Below are positions 47,935 through 61,180 of a stretch of DNA of 64,000 nucleotides, piece by piece; position 1 is the stretch's first letter; each line of letters begins with the position of its first letter. The stretch comes from Boswellia sacra (taxonomy: Eukaryota > Streptophyta > Magnoliopsida > Sapindales > Burseraceae), in assembly GCA_013180625.2 (NCBI GenBank), contig SNVD02004654.1:62001-126000 (forward strand). The letters run 5' to 3'. The notes under the pieces were generated by a model. That model was not told the origin of the DNA, made no database searches, and was given only the letters and a program-made list of their open reading frames with translations. Position numbers and translations under genes: made by a program.

Positions 47935-49571
47935 ATGGAGTACACTACTTCGAACTTGGTTGTGTGGTCAAGTCTGTTGTTCCCGGCAGCTTTGGGATTG
48001 ATTTTTCTGTTAGGCAGAAAATATCCTGGACATGGTAAACGAAAACCTCCAGGGCCTCCAGGATTGCCAATTTTGGGAAACATAATTGATCTCGGAACCA
48101 TGCCACACCAAAATCTTTACAAGCTGCGAATGAAGTACGGACCTGTTCTATGGTTAAAGCTTGGTTCAGTAAACACAATGGTGATACAGTCAGGTCAGGC
48201 TGCAACGGAGCTCTTCAAAATGCACGATCATGTCTTTTGTGACCGCAAGTGCCCGGTTGCGTTGACGGCTCATAACTACAACCAGGGATCACTTGCGGTG
48301 GGGCACTTTGGGGTGTACTGGCGGGTGCTTCGGCGTCTTTGTTCCATGCAGCTTTTGATCAATAAGAAAATCAACGAGACTGCTCACCTTAGACAAAAGT
48401 GCATCGATAATATGTTGCAGAACGTTGAGGAGGATGCGGCAGTAGCACAAGCACGGGGAGAACCAGGCGAGGTGAACTTGCCTCACGTCCTCTTCCTCAT
48501 GGCTTTCAATCTTATTGGGAACCTTACGCTGTCACGGGATCTCGTAAACTCAAAGTCAAAAGAAGGGCAGGAGTTCTTTGCTGCCATGGACATGGTAATG
48601 AAGTGGGCCGGGAAGCCGAATCTTGCGGACTTTTTACCCTTTTGCAAAGATTGGATCCTCAGCGGATCAAAAGAAACATGGAATGGGACATGGGACGTGC
48701 CATGAAGGTAGTGTCTGGCTTTGTGAAGGACAGACTTGAGGATCAGAAATCAACAAAAGAGAAGATAGAAGACTTTTTGGATGGTGTTTTGGCTTATGAA
48801 GGAGATGGAAAAGAAGGGCCTGATAAAATCTCAGATCAAAAAGTGAACATAATCATATTGGTAAGTTAAAGAATATACATGTACATATTAAACTGGTATA
48901 AGCAATAATAGTATATCCATTATGTATAATTAATTTACTATTTTCTTTGTTATTGAGTAGGAAATGTTTTTCGCTGGCACAGAAACTACGAGCAGCACTC
49001 TTGAGTGGGCTATGACTGAGCTTCTTCGCAATCCTGAGTGTATGAGAAAGACTAAAGAGGAGCTGGATCGAGTAATCGGAAACAGGAAGGTTGAAGAGAC
49101 AGACATAAATGAACTGCCATATTTGAAGGCTGTATTGAAAGAAACTCTAAGGCTACATCCACCACTTCCACTCCTGCTTCCACGTAATGCAATGCAAGAT
49201 GCTGAATTCATGGGATATTCTATAACCAAAGACACACAAGTATTTGTGAATGCATGGGCGATAGGGAGAGATCCGGACTGTTGGGAGGATCCCATGTCTT
49301 TCAAGCCTGAGAGGTTTATTGGATCAAACATTGACTACAAGAGGGACAAAACTTTGAGTTGATTCCATTCGGCTCAGGAAGAAGAATTTGTGTAGGCATT
49401 TCATTGGCTGACCGAGTAATAAACCTTGCTCTTGCCTCCATGCTTCACCGTTATGATTGGGAGTTAGGCCAGAATGTTACTCCAGGGACTATAGACATGA
49501 ATGAGAGGGTGGGAATAACACTTCGGAAGCTTATGCCCTTGAAAGTCATGCCCAAGAAGCGTGTCATGTGA
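47935..49571 (+). pseudogene. Cytochrome P450 CYP76A-like, frameshifted twin
   Basis: Same two-exon layout as 5258-6893: exon 1 47935-48860, intron 48861-48960, exon 2 48961-49571, splice sites kept. A one-base deletion in a T-run at 48640-48643 (four T, five in A) shifts the frame and stops it at 48703-48705, before the I-helix. A 2-bp insertion near 49341 (acaagaggga versus acaaggga) causes a second shift before the heme loop. All motifs remain recognisable (WRVLRR, AGTETT, KETLRLHPP, FGSGRRICVG), so decay is recent. The 654-bp upstream region is shared with the intact copy. Confidence 0.9.
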
Positions 49572-52026
49572 TCAAAAAAATTAGTGTCAGATCATAGAAG
49601 TCAGAAAATTCGGATATGGAAATTAAGATGGCTTTTGATCCGAATTTGAAGTTGTTTTATGTATTAATAGAGTTTTATTTTATGGAAAGATGGGTTTTGA
49701 TTTTAATTTGAAATTGTTTTATGTCCTAAATAGTAATTATATTTTATTTGCCTGCCTATCAAACTATCTATCTCATAATTTATTCTATGAATAAAACTTT
49801 AGATTCTTCTTAAGAGCATAAGTTGTAGTTGATGAATATCTTCCTTATCTTTTGGCAATTTTAGCCTTTTATATTCATACACAGTATGAAGACCTTTTGA
49901 GTTCTAAACTTGCCTGTTTCTTTTATGAATACTACTATACGTACAACCTATTTACAAACAACTCTCCCTCCAACTTAAGTTGACGAAATCTTACTGGAGA
50001 TATAATTACCATACTACCGATTATAACTTTCATTATTCGATTTTTGCTTTTTTCTTTTCCAGTAAATTTTTGTCGAGTCATGTTATAAGGGGTTGGTTGT
50101 AAAATTGAGTTGTTGATCTAGCATTGCCCTTCTTTCATACATGTCCTAAAAATTGAGAATCTCTTAACGTGTTTAATTTCTAATATCAGCTTGAGAAGCT
50201 TACCAACCTCTTCTATTCTAGAAGTGCAAAATGGAGAATTTGACACGGGCACAACACAGCCTAGTTTAATGTTCCATATAGAGCCAAAACGGAACAATAT
50301 AACCATACACAATTGGCTAACTCAGGAGCACAGCGCGTGCTCCCTAGCTAGGATATGCCATGCTCCCTTTTTATATATGGAAGCGGACTTATCAATATAT
50401 TTCTTTAGGTACGCTATTGGCTCCTGCCCAGCACAGCATGTGTTATCCCGCGAGAATATGCCATGCTCTCCTTTTTATAGAAGTGGACTCATCAATATAT
50501 TTCTTTACGTTTGCTTATCAAAAACTTCCCTGTAACACCCGTGTCCAAGTGCCACATGGAGCCGGCACCTTTGTATAAGAGTGGCAGTTAGCGGCCGCCT
50601 GCTTCAGCAAATTAATGCAATGAAAGCAGCGTGTAGTTTTTTTATAACACGAAAGAACAGAAATTTAGGTAAATCAATAAAAGCGACGGCATTTAAGTCG
50701 AAATATCCGGCTGATGCTAGTTTTTGCTTAAAGTTACCTAAGTACAGAACCTTCCAAAAAAATTAATTCTAAATTGATAAAAATTATAAGAAATAATCCC
50801 GTATATTATTATCTTAAAATTATATAAATTTCATTATATATATATAAAAAAAAATCCTCAATTATAAGCCCCAATCAATTTTACTTTTATGTACATTAAT
50901 TTTTTCATTGACCTATATATAATGGGATTGAGATAGTTAATGAGTTACATTATTGAATAAAATTTTTCAACTTTTAATCTTACTGCTAAGTTAGATGAGA
51001 TGAATAATTATAAATTTATATTTAATTTTAAGATTAAAAAAATTTAAGTTAAAATATCATATCTTTATATACTTGTGACTATTGTAAATTGAGGTAGATT
51101 TCTCTCCTATTAAGCAAGTTAGGTGTCAACCAATTATTGGTTCGGTGATATTTCAATTTATGATTAGTTAGATGCCGGGCAAATGTTTCTTTTCTTTTTC
51201 TTTTTCTTTTTTTTTTAATTCAGTGGATTAAGACATTGTAATTCTCATACTTGTAACATAACCTAAAATCAAAGGAATGAAATTGGTCTCATCTGGGGTT
51301 CGGGATTACTTTTACACCTCTTGTTTCTTTCTAATTTTCTTTACTTTCACTTTATGTTCTAATGTACCAGTACTACGGTGGAAAAAATTATTGAACCCAA
51401 AAACCTTCTTTTTTCTTTTTCTTTTTCAATGTTCTTCATTAGAAAGCTAGATATTACTATACCCTACGTTTCACGTTCTTTGATTTTGTAAGCAGCAACA
51501 ATTATTGACATTATAAATTTTCTATTTTATACTTTTTATCTTCTTCATTGGAAGAACCTAGAGGTTTGACTTCCATAATAACGACATATAACATTATTGA
51601 ATGCACTAGCGGTGGACATAAGATTTTATCCCAAGAGAGCATCATAAAAACTTCTAATATTTATAACTTTTCTTAACAATCTTCAGTGATGCGATTGATT
51701 CTAAATTAGTCACAAATTAATACATTCACATACAAATATTGTAAACTGTGTTTATAAAGAAAAGCATACTCTAAATTCAATAATAAAAGACAGGAGTATA
51801 AAATATTTTATATAATTAGAAGATAATTAAAAGGAGAAAATAACTAAATACTAATTGTTACTGTTTATCAGGGATTCTTTAATTTTTATTCTTTTTTAAT
51901 GACAACCAATATATAAATAGGTTAATTATAAGCTACAGTGTTTTATTAAAAAATTGATAAATGAATCATGATTTTTATTTGGTTTTAAAATAAAGTTTAT
52001 TTAGTATATAATATGTACATGCATAC

Positions 52027-52066
<40 letters not shown>

Positions 52067-54738
52067 TTGAAGAAAAAAAAAAAAGAATTAAAAGAATCTA
52101 AACAACATAACTCTAATTAATTAACAAATAAATAATAGAAGTATTATAAAAGATAGGACTCAGGTGAGAGTAAATAAACTTTGAATACTTGAACACTTGA
52201 AAAGCTAAAACAAAATGTTTAAAATTTTAATACATAGAATCGATCTTCCATAATCAAGTAAATCAAATCAAGAAAATATAAATAAGAACCTTTTGAGCAT
52301 GGAAATTCATGACAGGGAACGTGATATGACACGGAAAGGATAATGTTTGGATATTGCGTGCGATCCAGAAATAATTAGAAGTATTTCTATTGATTTATTA
52401 GAATTAAAAGTCTTCATTATTAAATAGGAAAAGATTTCAAATAACATGTATGTAATTGTATTTCTTTCTTTCATTAAACGAGCTAGACTTGGTAAACCTG
52501 ATGTTTTGTTTAATAACTATCATTGCCTTCTCATAACAATTCCATTTTACAAGAATTTAGAAATACTGAATTTGTGTAGTAATTGAAGTATACTTTGGTA
52601 GCTTCGGCCCCTTTTCATCTGCTTTTAGCTTCAAATTCATAATATATATTGAGTACTCAATCAGATAAGTCCATATCATGCGACTGAGTTTATAAAAGAC
52701 AAATATATGTGAAACTACATAGGATCTTCACATTCATATCTATAAAGTTAATTATATAGATGGATCAGAGTCCAATCGAAAATACTTGTAAAATAAATAA
52801 ATAAATACGAAACAAAACATCCCATGGTACCAGTTATAATTTCATGCACGTTGCGCCTAGCAGCTTCTGAGACGGTGCACTGCGCCAAACCATAGTGCCA
52901 GTCGCAAAGTGAGAAATTACAAAAACAGAGGCGAGTATCTTAACCCCATATGATGTTCATATTGTAACTTTTGAGCAACCTCAAGAAACTTGTCTTTCGT
53001 TCCAGAAACATTCGCGCTGTTGCTTATCACACAACTAGTATCTTTTACACTGGGAGGGCTATTGCTACATTAAAAAACTCCACAAACATAAAATAAGCTC
53101 CTGAACCAAAGCTGTTCTCGTGCCAGCGGCATATCTTTGTGTGGGATGGGCTGCAATGTAGCCCGCCTTGTTGGTTTTTTTTTTTTTTTTTTTTTTAAAA
53201 ACGAGGAGCGTTGCTGAACCAAACCAGCGTGAGTTTATTTATATTTTTTAAGTTTTTATTTTCAAAATTTTAAAAGAATATGCGGTTAGTTTTAAATTTT
53301 TTTGAATTTTAAGAATGATATGTAGTTGATTTTGATTAAATCTATTAAAAAATATAAGTTTTCAAAAAATAGAATTTAAAAAATGTAAGCAAACAAAATT
53401 AAGTACCTGATTTTAAATAACCAAATTATCAGTTCTATTTAACTCTTATTTTTTATCTCATTAGCCCCTATCTCAAAATAAAATGAGAGTAAACTTATAA
53501 TAAAAATATAATAAATAAGATAACTAATATGGAGTAAATGGACTTAACAAAAACTCTTATTCTTTTCTTATCTATCTCTATCATTTTTCCATATTTTTTC
53601 TCTAAAAAAATAATTTCATAATCTTCCCATCCTAATTATGTTCTCATCCATCCAATGTCAAGATTTAATCTACCCCCTCAAAATTTTCGTAATCTTGAGT
53701 ATATGAAAGTAGCTAGGTAACATGACTCTTTAGAATGTTTTGATCTAACCTTAACTACTGGAACCTATGAAAAATTCCACTCGATAGATGACTTATGTCA
53801 CTAGATCTGAATATTGAATATTGAAATTCAAAGTTAAGTTCACTACTTGGTACCATGCTCTTTTGAGTACTCGATAGAAGTTATATAGCATGACTGTGAT
53901 AACTTAATTTGAATTCATTTACTCTGAATATGTACTCTGAACCTTGAAAAATTTAATTTGGTGGCTTTTCAATAATTCAAAATTCAATCCAAAATTACAC
54001 TCTACAATAGTAGTTTTCAAAAAATATCAAAGTATGAGCAACCAAATGAAAAATCATTTTCATCAAATCAATCCCCTCTGAGCGTTATTGAAGAGTCAAT
54101 TTTTCATTGTGAGAATTGTGGCTGGCTAATGGTCTATCACAAAAATAGTCCTCTTCTTTTAGCGACGATATAACAAGAGAAATTCGCTACAAAAATATAT
54201 GGGTCCTTATAATATGTTTTGGGGGTGAACTACATGTCAGAACCAAAAATATTTCATCAATTTCTTTCATTTCATTTCTTAGAAAATAAGAATTATCTAA
54301 GATTTTCATTGCAAAAAGAAAGTTTATTCAGAAGGATAGTCAAGTGGAAAAGAAAACTAGTTAGAAGAGTATGAATTTATTAAGAATTATCTTCATCAAT
54401 CTTTATTTTTCTTTAGTATCAATATGGCTCTAATCTATATTAAGAGAACTGAAGAATAATTATTAATTACCGCAAACAAAAATAGGGTGCATGTTTCTAA
54501 GAAAAACAAAAGAGGGTATTTGTGGAATTTAAAAAGTTGTAATAAGAAAGAATTTATTTTTAAAATTTTTATCTATGTTCAAAATTTTTAATTAGGAGAT
54601 AAGAAGAAGTAGGGCTCCTTTAGTTTGACTATTGGAGACAAATAGCATGACTCAAAAATCAATATGCTTTTCAACGGGTGCGGCTATTGAAGGGTCCTAC
54701 ATTTGACTGATATTTACTAAAATATCACAATAGATTTA

Positions 54739-55170
54739 CAAAACTGCCACGTTTAATTTACGAAACTGCCACCAAAAATTTTGCTTTTAATTTTCTCATT
54801 TCTTTCGACAAAAGTTGTTTTCTATTTTCCTCCATGCGGTCTGTTTTTGTTATTAAACATCTATTTTGTAAGTTTTCTTCTTTTTTTTTAAATTATAATT
54901 ATCTAAAAATTGATGCTTTTACTTAATATTTTGATTAATGTGATTTTTTTATTCTCTAATTTAATACTAAATTGTTTAATATTGCTATATCTATTTATTA
55001 AACTTCTATTAATGTTAGTTATAGTTTTAGTCGAATAATTATTGTGTTTTAGAAATTGTAAGAGACAAGATACAAATGAATTATAGACTTAAACACTTCA
55101 CTACAGTCCAAGTTTTGTTGGGTAATTGGGTTATTAGAACAAATTTTATCCATAAAGTTTTGACACTTAT
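54739..55170. other. 432-bp segment present only in unit B
   Basis: Unit A reads tagatttatcaaag (30701 onward). Unit B has the same bases split by 432 bp, with TTA on both sides. It begins with two copies of acRaaactgccac. Ends do not form clean inverted repeats, so it may be a small insertion with a 3-bp target duplication, or a deletion in A across a TTA microhomology. Confidence 0.45.
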
Positions 55171-56536
55171 CAAAGTTAAAGGCAGTGTATTTTTTTTCTT
55201 TCGAATATTTTTTTTTTTACAATTATGAGATTACATTTTGTTGATAAAAGATTAGATTAAGATGTCTAAATGATTTTAAAAATTCAACGCTTGTACATAG
55301 TTTTTAAAATCCTAGTGACGAAATATTATAAATTGAATTGAGTTTTGTTAATTTAATATATATGCTTTTTATTTTTTTCTTTTAAAATTGCTATTGGTGT
55401 TTTAATAATATATGAAAATTTCAAAAATTTAATATTAGATCCAGTTTAATTATTAAAATAAATAATATATAAAATTTTAACACAAATTTCATTGAATTCA
55501 ATGAAAGTCCGTCTTCTCTTCCTGACGTTTTTCACCCGCTCTGGTTCTCTACTCTTGCAGCCTCTCCGTCTACAGAACAGAAAATCGTTGCTGCTTCCAT
55601 GCATCTCATTTGTCAAGTCACGTGACCCTGTCGTAGCCGGTCCAATGGGCGTCATTGGGCTGTAAGGTAAGTCCAAACAAGTGTGTTAATATTTTTTTTA
55701 CAAAAGAGGCCCATTTTAATTTTTCGTTCTTTTTTTTTCTTACAACTAATGCCACTACATGCATCATAAAAAATAAGACATATATAGGGATCAAAATTTA
55801 AATATGATGAACGCAATAATTTTTTATTGATCCGAAATACCATATCATCATGTATACGATAATTGACAGCCCAGTGACAATCTATTTACCTTTTGGTTGA
55901 ACCAGTTCTTATTGTTAACTTTGAGAGTGGCAAGCTCAAACTTTTATTCGGCTCACGCACTAGCAATAGTCTATTTGCTAGAAGAGGGCCACGTGCTCGT
56001 TTATTATGAGACTTCTTAAAAATCAAACATTGCTCTCACGCGGATCCCTGGGGCCCACAGAGGCATAGACCTTAACCTTACGGCCTAGTGCATTTCCGAG
56101 AATGTGTTGCGATTCTAGCTAAGTTAAAAGAACAGTTATAATATCGGAAAAATTTTGTTGACTTTTAATATAAAATTAAAGATTCTCCCATTGGTAGAAA
56201 TATTTGTTAGATTTTTAAATCAAATCAACTTTTAAAACCAAATGAAAAAAAAGCCAAATGAACTAATTAATTAGGGTAATTAAAATTGTCAAAATATTGT
56301 TATTTAAAAAAAAAGACCCTCACATATTAATTTATTATTATTACTTAGTTTTTTTTTTTCAAAGTGGTTAAAGTTTGAGTAATTCATATATATATGAGAC
56401 TTGCTCACCATATTATCTTACTCATTAGGTGAGCTAATTCAATTAGAATTTGACATGTTATTATAGGAAATTAAAAAAATATAATATAATGATTGAGAAA
56501 AATGAGGATATAAAAAAAACGTAGCATTAATAACTT

Positions 56537-56593
<57 letters not shown>

Positions 56594-57095
56594 ATGATTT
56601 TTCATTTATACATATGAGATTATATAATTAAATCGCTAAATGTATCACATTTACAAAGTGACTTAATATGTCACCCTCATTCAAATATTTTTCATTGAGT
56701 TTTAAAGATGAAAGTCAGTAATAATTTTAAGAATAGCATACATAATATTTGATTTTATTTTAATATAGAGGAAGTTATAGAAAATATTTTAAACAACAAA
56801 ATAATTATTTATAAAATCAATAAAATTGGATTAAAAGAATTTTGGGTTCATATCATGCATGTACAGTATGGAAGACGTAAAGAGCTTCTACAGAAGACAT
56901 TTTGTCGAGGGCCCCTCAACTGCTTGAGACATTTTTAAAAAAGAAAAGGTAAAATAAGACTCAGGGGGGGAGAGGAAACCGCAACTATACTTTCTTTTCA
57001 GAAAACGATAACAGAGACTCTGGACAGAGTTCCCGGAAATTGCAATGGCAACACAAAGCCTTGATCTTCTGATCCTTTTACTTGAAAAAGTCTAC

Positions 57096-57105
57096 TATAT
57101 AAATA
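57096..57105 (+). promoter_or_regulatory. TATA-box candidate for the membrane-protein gene
   Basis: tatataaata lies about 40 bp before the ATG at 57143. The unit A twin has tatatatata. The short distance would imply a very short leader, so a TATA role is tentative. Confidence 0.35.
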
Positions 57106-57142
57106 CTTTCCTTCTATCTTTTTCCAAATCCAAACATATACC

Positions 57143-60100
57143 ATGGCGCGTAGCTACTTGAATTTCGGCCAGAGTGAGCACCATTCAGAGAATGGAAAAC
57201 GGAAGTTGCTCGGGATCTCTCTCCGTGTGCTCTCAAGGAGCTTGAGTACGGGTCATTGTCGCCACCACAGGCCGGGTTTGACCGATGAGAAGTCGGCTTT
57301 CGGAGATCGGGACTTCTTCGAAGATCTCGAATCCGGCCGCCAGCAGAGTGAAGGTTGGAGCTTTCAGCATTTTATTGGGTTGCCCTAGTCGTGTTTTTAT
57401 TTTTACGTTTTAGTTTTAAGTTTGGTGAATTTTCTGATTCAGTGTTTGCTGAAAGTTGAAAGCAATTTCAGGCTTTGCAGAAAAATTGTGAAATTATATA
57501 TATTTATTTAATAATTAATGCCAATTCGATAAAGTTTTTCTTTTCTTTAAAAAAAACTATAATTAGAAGCACATCTGCAACAGTTTTTGATAATTAAAAA
57601 AAAAGGAAACTATGTTGAATTTATATTTAGTTCATAGCTTCTCTAGATCTTCAAAGAAACAATCTTATTCAGTAAAAATAGAAAATAGATATATTAAAAA
57701 ATTATTGGGAAAAACTTTAGAAAATAAAATTTAAGTAAATCTATTTATAAGTTTGATAATTTTTTTTTTTTAAAGAAATTATACAAGATAGAGGCTTAAG
57801 TGTAAGTTAAATGAAAATGTTAATTCCCTAAGAAACTTAATTAACATTGAACTTATTAATCTTAAATAAAGTTTTATTTAAGGAGATCTTAATTAAAAAA
57901 AAATTAAAAATGTCATTAAATGGGAAGGCCTAAATCAATTGCCTCATTATCACTCGTTGAACCGTCCTGTGTTGTAATAGTCTAAGTTCAAATAGACTCC
58001 AGGATTATAAAATAAGTCAATTACAAGAAACTTATTTAGGATTCTTACAAAAAAAAAAAAAAAAAAATTGATGAGCTCTTGCTTTGAACTCACAATTCTT
58101 GGACTTGGACACTCACCTGATGCGACGGCATCTACATACAATCCTCTGAAATATTATAGTTTGGTAAGGAGCACAAATAAAGCTAGCATTCCATACAACA
58201 AGACTTCACAGACGTGCTAGCGGAGCTAGTTAGTGTAATTTGTATACATGCGTGTTTCTGGCCCTCTTTATAATTAGTTCTTTTTTCAGTTATGACTTAT
58301 CATTGTTAATAATATATGGTATACAGAGGAAATATTTCTGAAGAAGATGCTAAATGGTGATGGCCGCCGAGCAGTCTCGAGCAGATTTCCGGAATCAAAC
58401 ATATATGCTGAATTGGCCAGCTATGGTAGACCACATTTCCTTAAAGAGACAAAGAAAGAAACGCTTTCCAGCGTGTATGAAATTGTAGAGGATGAAGTTA
58501 GTATTTTTTGCTCTGTATTTTGCAAATTTCAGTTGTGTTTGCAGATGCGATTATGTAGATACTTGCACACACATATATACATCTGAATGCATCTGCAGCT
58601 TATTTTGTACAAGTTACGGATAACAATTTCGTAGCAACTAGGTAAGTTGAATTAGATTGATTATTCCGACCATTTATCTAGTTGATTAATATTAAAAATA
58701 CATGTAGGTGTTGCATTTTCCCTCAAATCATGAAATAATGTTTAGATTACTTTTATAGACTTCTTCAATATAGTTGTACTCTTACGTAGATAATGATTGA
58801 TTTCCGTAGTGGCTCTTCAGACTTTTTGCGAGTTTCTAGTGGCTTCTATTAGTTTCTCATCAGTCTACAAAAGCCTGATTTAATCTACTACCTTATTTTC
58901 TTTACATCTTTCAGGAAAATTTTGATGCTAATGCTATAGGCCTGCTGCCTGAGACTAAAAGCTCTGCACCCCTGTTGCCTGAGACTGAAAGTTCTACATC
59001 CCTGTTGCCTCATGATACCAGCAATCATGAAGCATATCACACAAAAGATGAGTGTAGCCAAAGGGTAGATGTGGAGGGCCCAATGGTAAACCATTGAACC
59101 AAAACAATCTTATATTACATATATAACGTTAATAAAATTGTTGAAGAGCTTAATTTAAATTGAATGGTATTCTATAGTACTCATTGTGTTAAGTTTGCCA
59201 CTCTTTTAAAGTTTTAAGCTTATAAATGTACGCTTAGCATTTATAATTTATTCTCTAGTACTTTTAAGAAGTATTAGTCAGTGCTATAGTTTCACTTCTT
59301 GCTAATTGGATACCTTTATCAAACCCTGTTAGTATGCTAACAAATTTCAGGGTAGTAAGGCAGGGGAGAACGACCCCAATTCCAGAATTGGCTCGCCCAC
59401 ATCAACTGAGTACTTCAGCTGCGCGGATGTTGATCAGAGAACAGATAACTGTAACAAGGTAAGAACTATAATTGCGCTTAGAATTTTGGGCTTATTATGG
59501 AGCTAAATTATTGCAAGTTAAATACTATAACTAGGCCCATGATATCAAGGAACCGTTGCACCTTAACGCTTAAATTAGTAAGTGTTTATAAGGAACAAAC
59601 TTAAGTTCTTAGGTGCGGTTTTAAGAAACTATTTTACTTGAAAGCTTAATTAACTTAAGCTTAATGGTGAGTGATATCGAACAACTTCAATTGAAAGCTT
59701 AAATTTAGCTTAAGATTATTAGTGTGGGGTAGAAAACCCATTTCACCTAAAAGGTTAAATTTATAGGTGTGAGTTAACCTACATTTTGTAACCTCTAATG
59801 CATATCTTCTCATGTACTTACACATAAAGCACTGGACCTCACATACCTGAGTCTTACAAGTTGGTCAGTTATAGACATTTATTTACTTTCTATTTTTTAA
59901 ATTGATATGATAAGGGGGTAAACTTGAGATCATCGGGGCAATGCTTTAATCTTATGTTAAGGAATCTTCTCTTAAATTATATATTAAGTTCTAATAGCCT
60001 TTGTTTATTTATCTATCTATCTTTTAGGTTACTTTCAAATGGATCTTGGTTATTGGCAACTTCATTTGTGAGCTTGTATCGGCCATATTTGATCAGCTCT

Positions 60101-60453
60101 CCTCTCCACACAACTCCCTTTTTGCTCTAATTGCTATGGTTGCATCATTCGTGGCCACCATTTTTTGCCTAATGGAGATTGTTTGCAAGTGTCCTGGGGA
60201 AAAAGTCACTTGGAGGGCAAGGGGCAAGATCTGTTGGTTCCGTAATCCAAGTCATAACCATTTTGGTAGTTTCAAGGACATTTTTGGATTGGTTTGCGGT
60301 ACCCTTCAGTTTATTTCTGTAGCAATATGTTATGCCTTCTATCATCAACATCGTAGTTGTCCTATCAAACTATCTCTTTGCGCTGTTATCTTTGCCTTTT
60401 GTTTGATGTGCTCCAAACTTGGTAGTTCTCACGACAAGGTGGATAGGGACTAG
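57143..60453 (+). CDS. Unnamed plant membrane protein, five exons, four predicted TM helices
   Basis: Predicted exons are 57143-57353, 58327-58496, 58915-59085, 59351-59458 and 60028-60453, all GT-AG and frame-consistent (phase 1, 0, 0, 0), giving 361 aa. Residues 1-220 are hydrophilic: basic N-terminus (MARSYLNFGQSE), an acidic FFEDLESGRQQ patch, and three ~10-residue repeats (LLPETKSSAP, LLPETESSTS, LLPHDTS) in exon 3. Exon 5 is hydrophobic, with segments around WILVIGNFICELVSAIF, SLFALIAMVASFVATIF, FGLVCGTLQFISVAICYAF and LSLCAVIFAFCLMCSKL, separated by a Trp/Lys-rich loop (EKVTWRARGKICWF). I recognise no named family; transport or signalling roles would be guesses. The unit A twin is truncated before exon 5. 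Confidence 0.75.
58915..59085 (+). repeat. Three tandem ~30-bp repeats in exon 3
   Basis: The unit ctgttgcctgagactgaaag with following tctacatcc recurs three times (about 58939-59020), encoding LLPExxSS-type repeats. The same repeats are in unit A exon 3. They lie in the predicted disordered part of the protein and could change number by slippage. Confidence 0.55.
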
Positions 60454-61180
60454 ATAGTATTTATGATTGATCGGAATGTGTTGGCTTAATATATGCCTCC
60501 AGACTATCATTTGTAGATCTTTCATTCTTTAGTCATAGTTTGTCCTGGTAATCTTAGGGCTGTAATGGATAGAGATTATGCTATCTTCAACATGGTTTCC
60601 AAGGCATATTAATTCAGGATATTTTCGAAGTCTGTCAAATTGGATGGATAGCTTCTCTCTCATTACCTTTGTGACTCAATTTAAAGAGCCTCCAAATTGC
60701 TTGTCATTTTATTTGGAAGCTTTAATATTGGCTTGATTTTTATAGATCGTCTTGGGGCTAGGCAAAATTCTATGCTTCCAGAGGATATCCAAAGTTAACT
60801 AGAAATTCTGTCCTCTACTCTAGCTTGTTAAAATACCACTATAATTTACTTATTTATCTGAACACTTGTGATTACTATAAATCATTGTGTATAAACCTCA
60901 TAAAAAATTAAAATTAACAAATTTTTGACATCAAGATTCAAGAGGATTTGTGATAATTTTATATATCTTTTGGAGGGTTTGAATCCCTGGTTTAAATGTG
61001 AGCTGCTGTACCCATCTTCCGTTCTAATTGAGTCCTACTACGGTACAGGGTGCTGATAAGAAGTAACAATTGCAATGGTTAACGGCAATCTCTTCCTTCG
61101 GCTGTCATCTGCTTGGCTGAGTGGAGGGTCACAGCCTTCTTGGATGGGCATGTTGTCCTTATGAGGCCTGTAAACTGAGC
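60454..61180. other. 3' flank of the membrane-protein gene
   Basis: Contains its 3' UTR and unique AT-rich sequence. No ORF, RNA gene or transposon end is recognised. Confidence 0.5.

Larger units (their letters stand above)
49572..57142. other. Unit B backbone between the two genes, non-coding
   Basis: It corresponds in order to unit A blocks 6894-7660, 13351-15242, 21668-22661, 29151-32605 and 36311-36806, without the insertions. No gene is recognised. Features include (GT)15 at 52032-52061, a T-run near 53167-53189, the conserved G-box block at 55500-55680 (CACGTG at 55619-55624), and a (TA)n tract at about 56541-56585. The largest ORFs have no domain and are not kept in unit A. Confidence 0.65.
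47281..59357 (+). repeat. Tandem segmental duplication, unit B (12.1 kb, compact)
   Basis: Starts with acacaatctcactcc directly after ggtagta of unit A, and ends at ggtagta (59351-59357) inside exon 4 of the membrane-protein gene. Collinear with the unit A backbone. It contains none of unit A's six insertions and so supplies empty target sites. It has its own differences: a (GT)n tract at 52032-52061, an extra ~432 bp at 54739-55170, and a ~240-bp absence near 55485. Confidence 0.95.

Noticed and set aside
47935..49571. Second functional P450 gene
   Set aside because: Two frameshifts relative to the intact copy remove the heme region from the reading frame.
58888..59094. Minus-strand ORF with QQGCR repeats
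   Set aside because: Shadow of the tandem repeats in exon 3 on the opposite strand.
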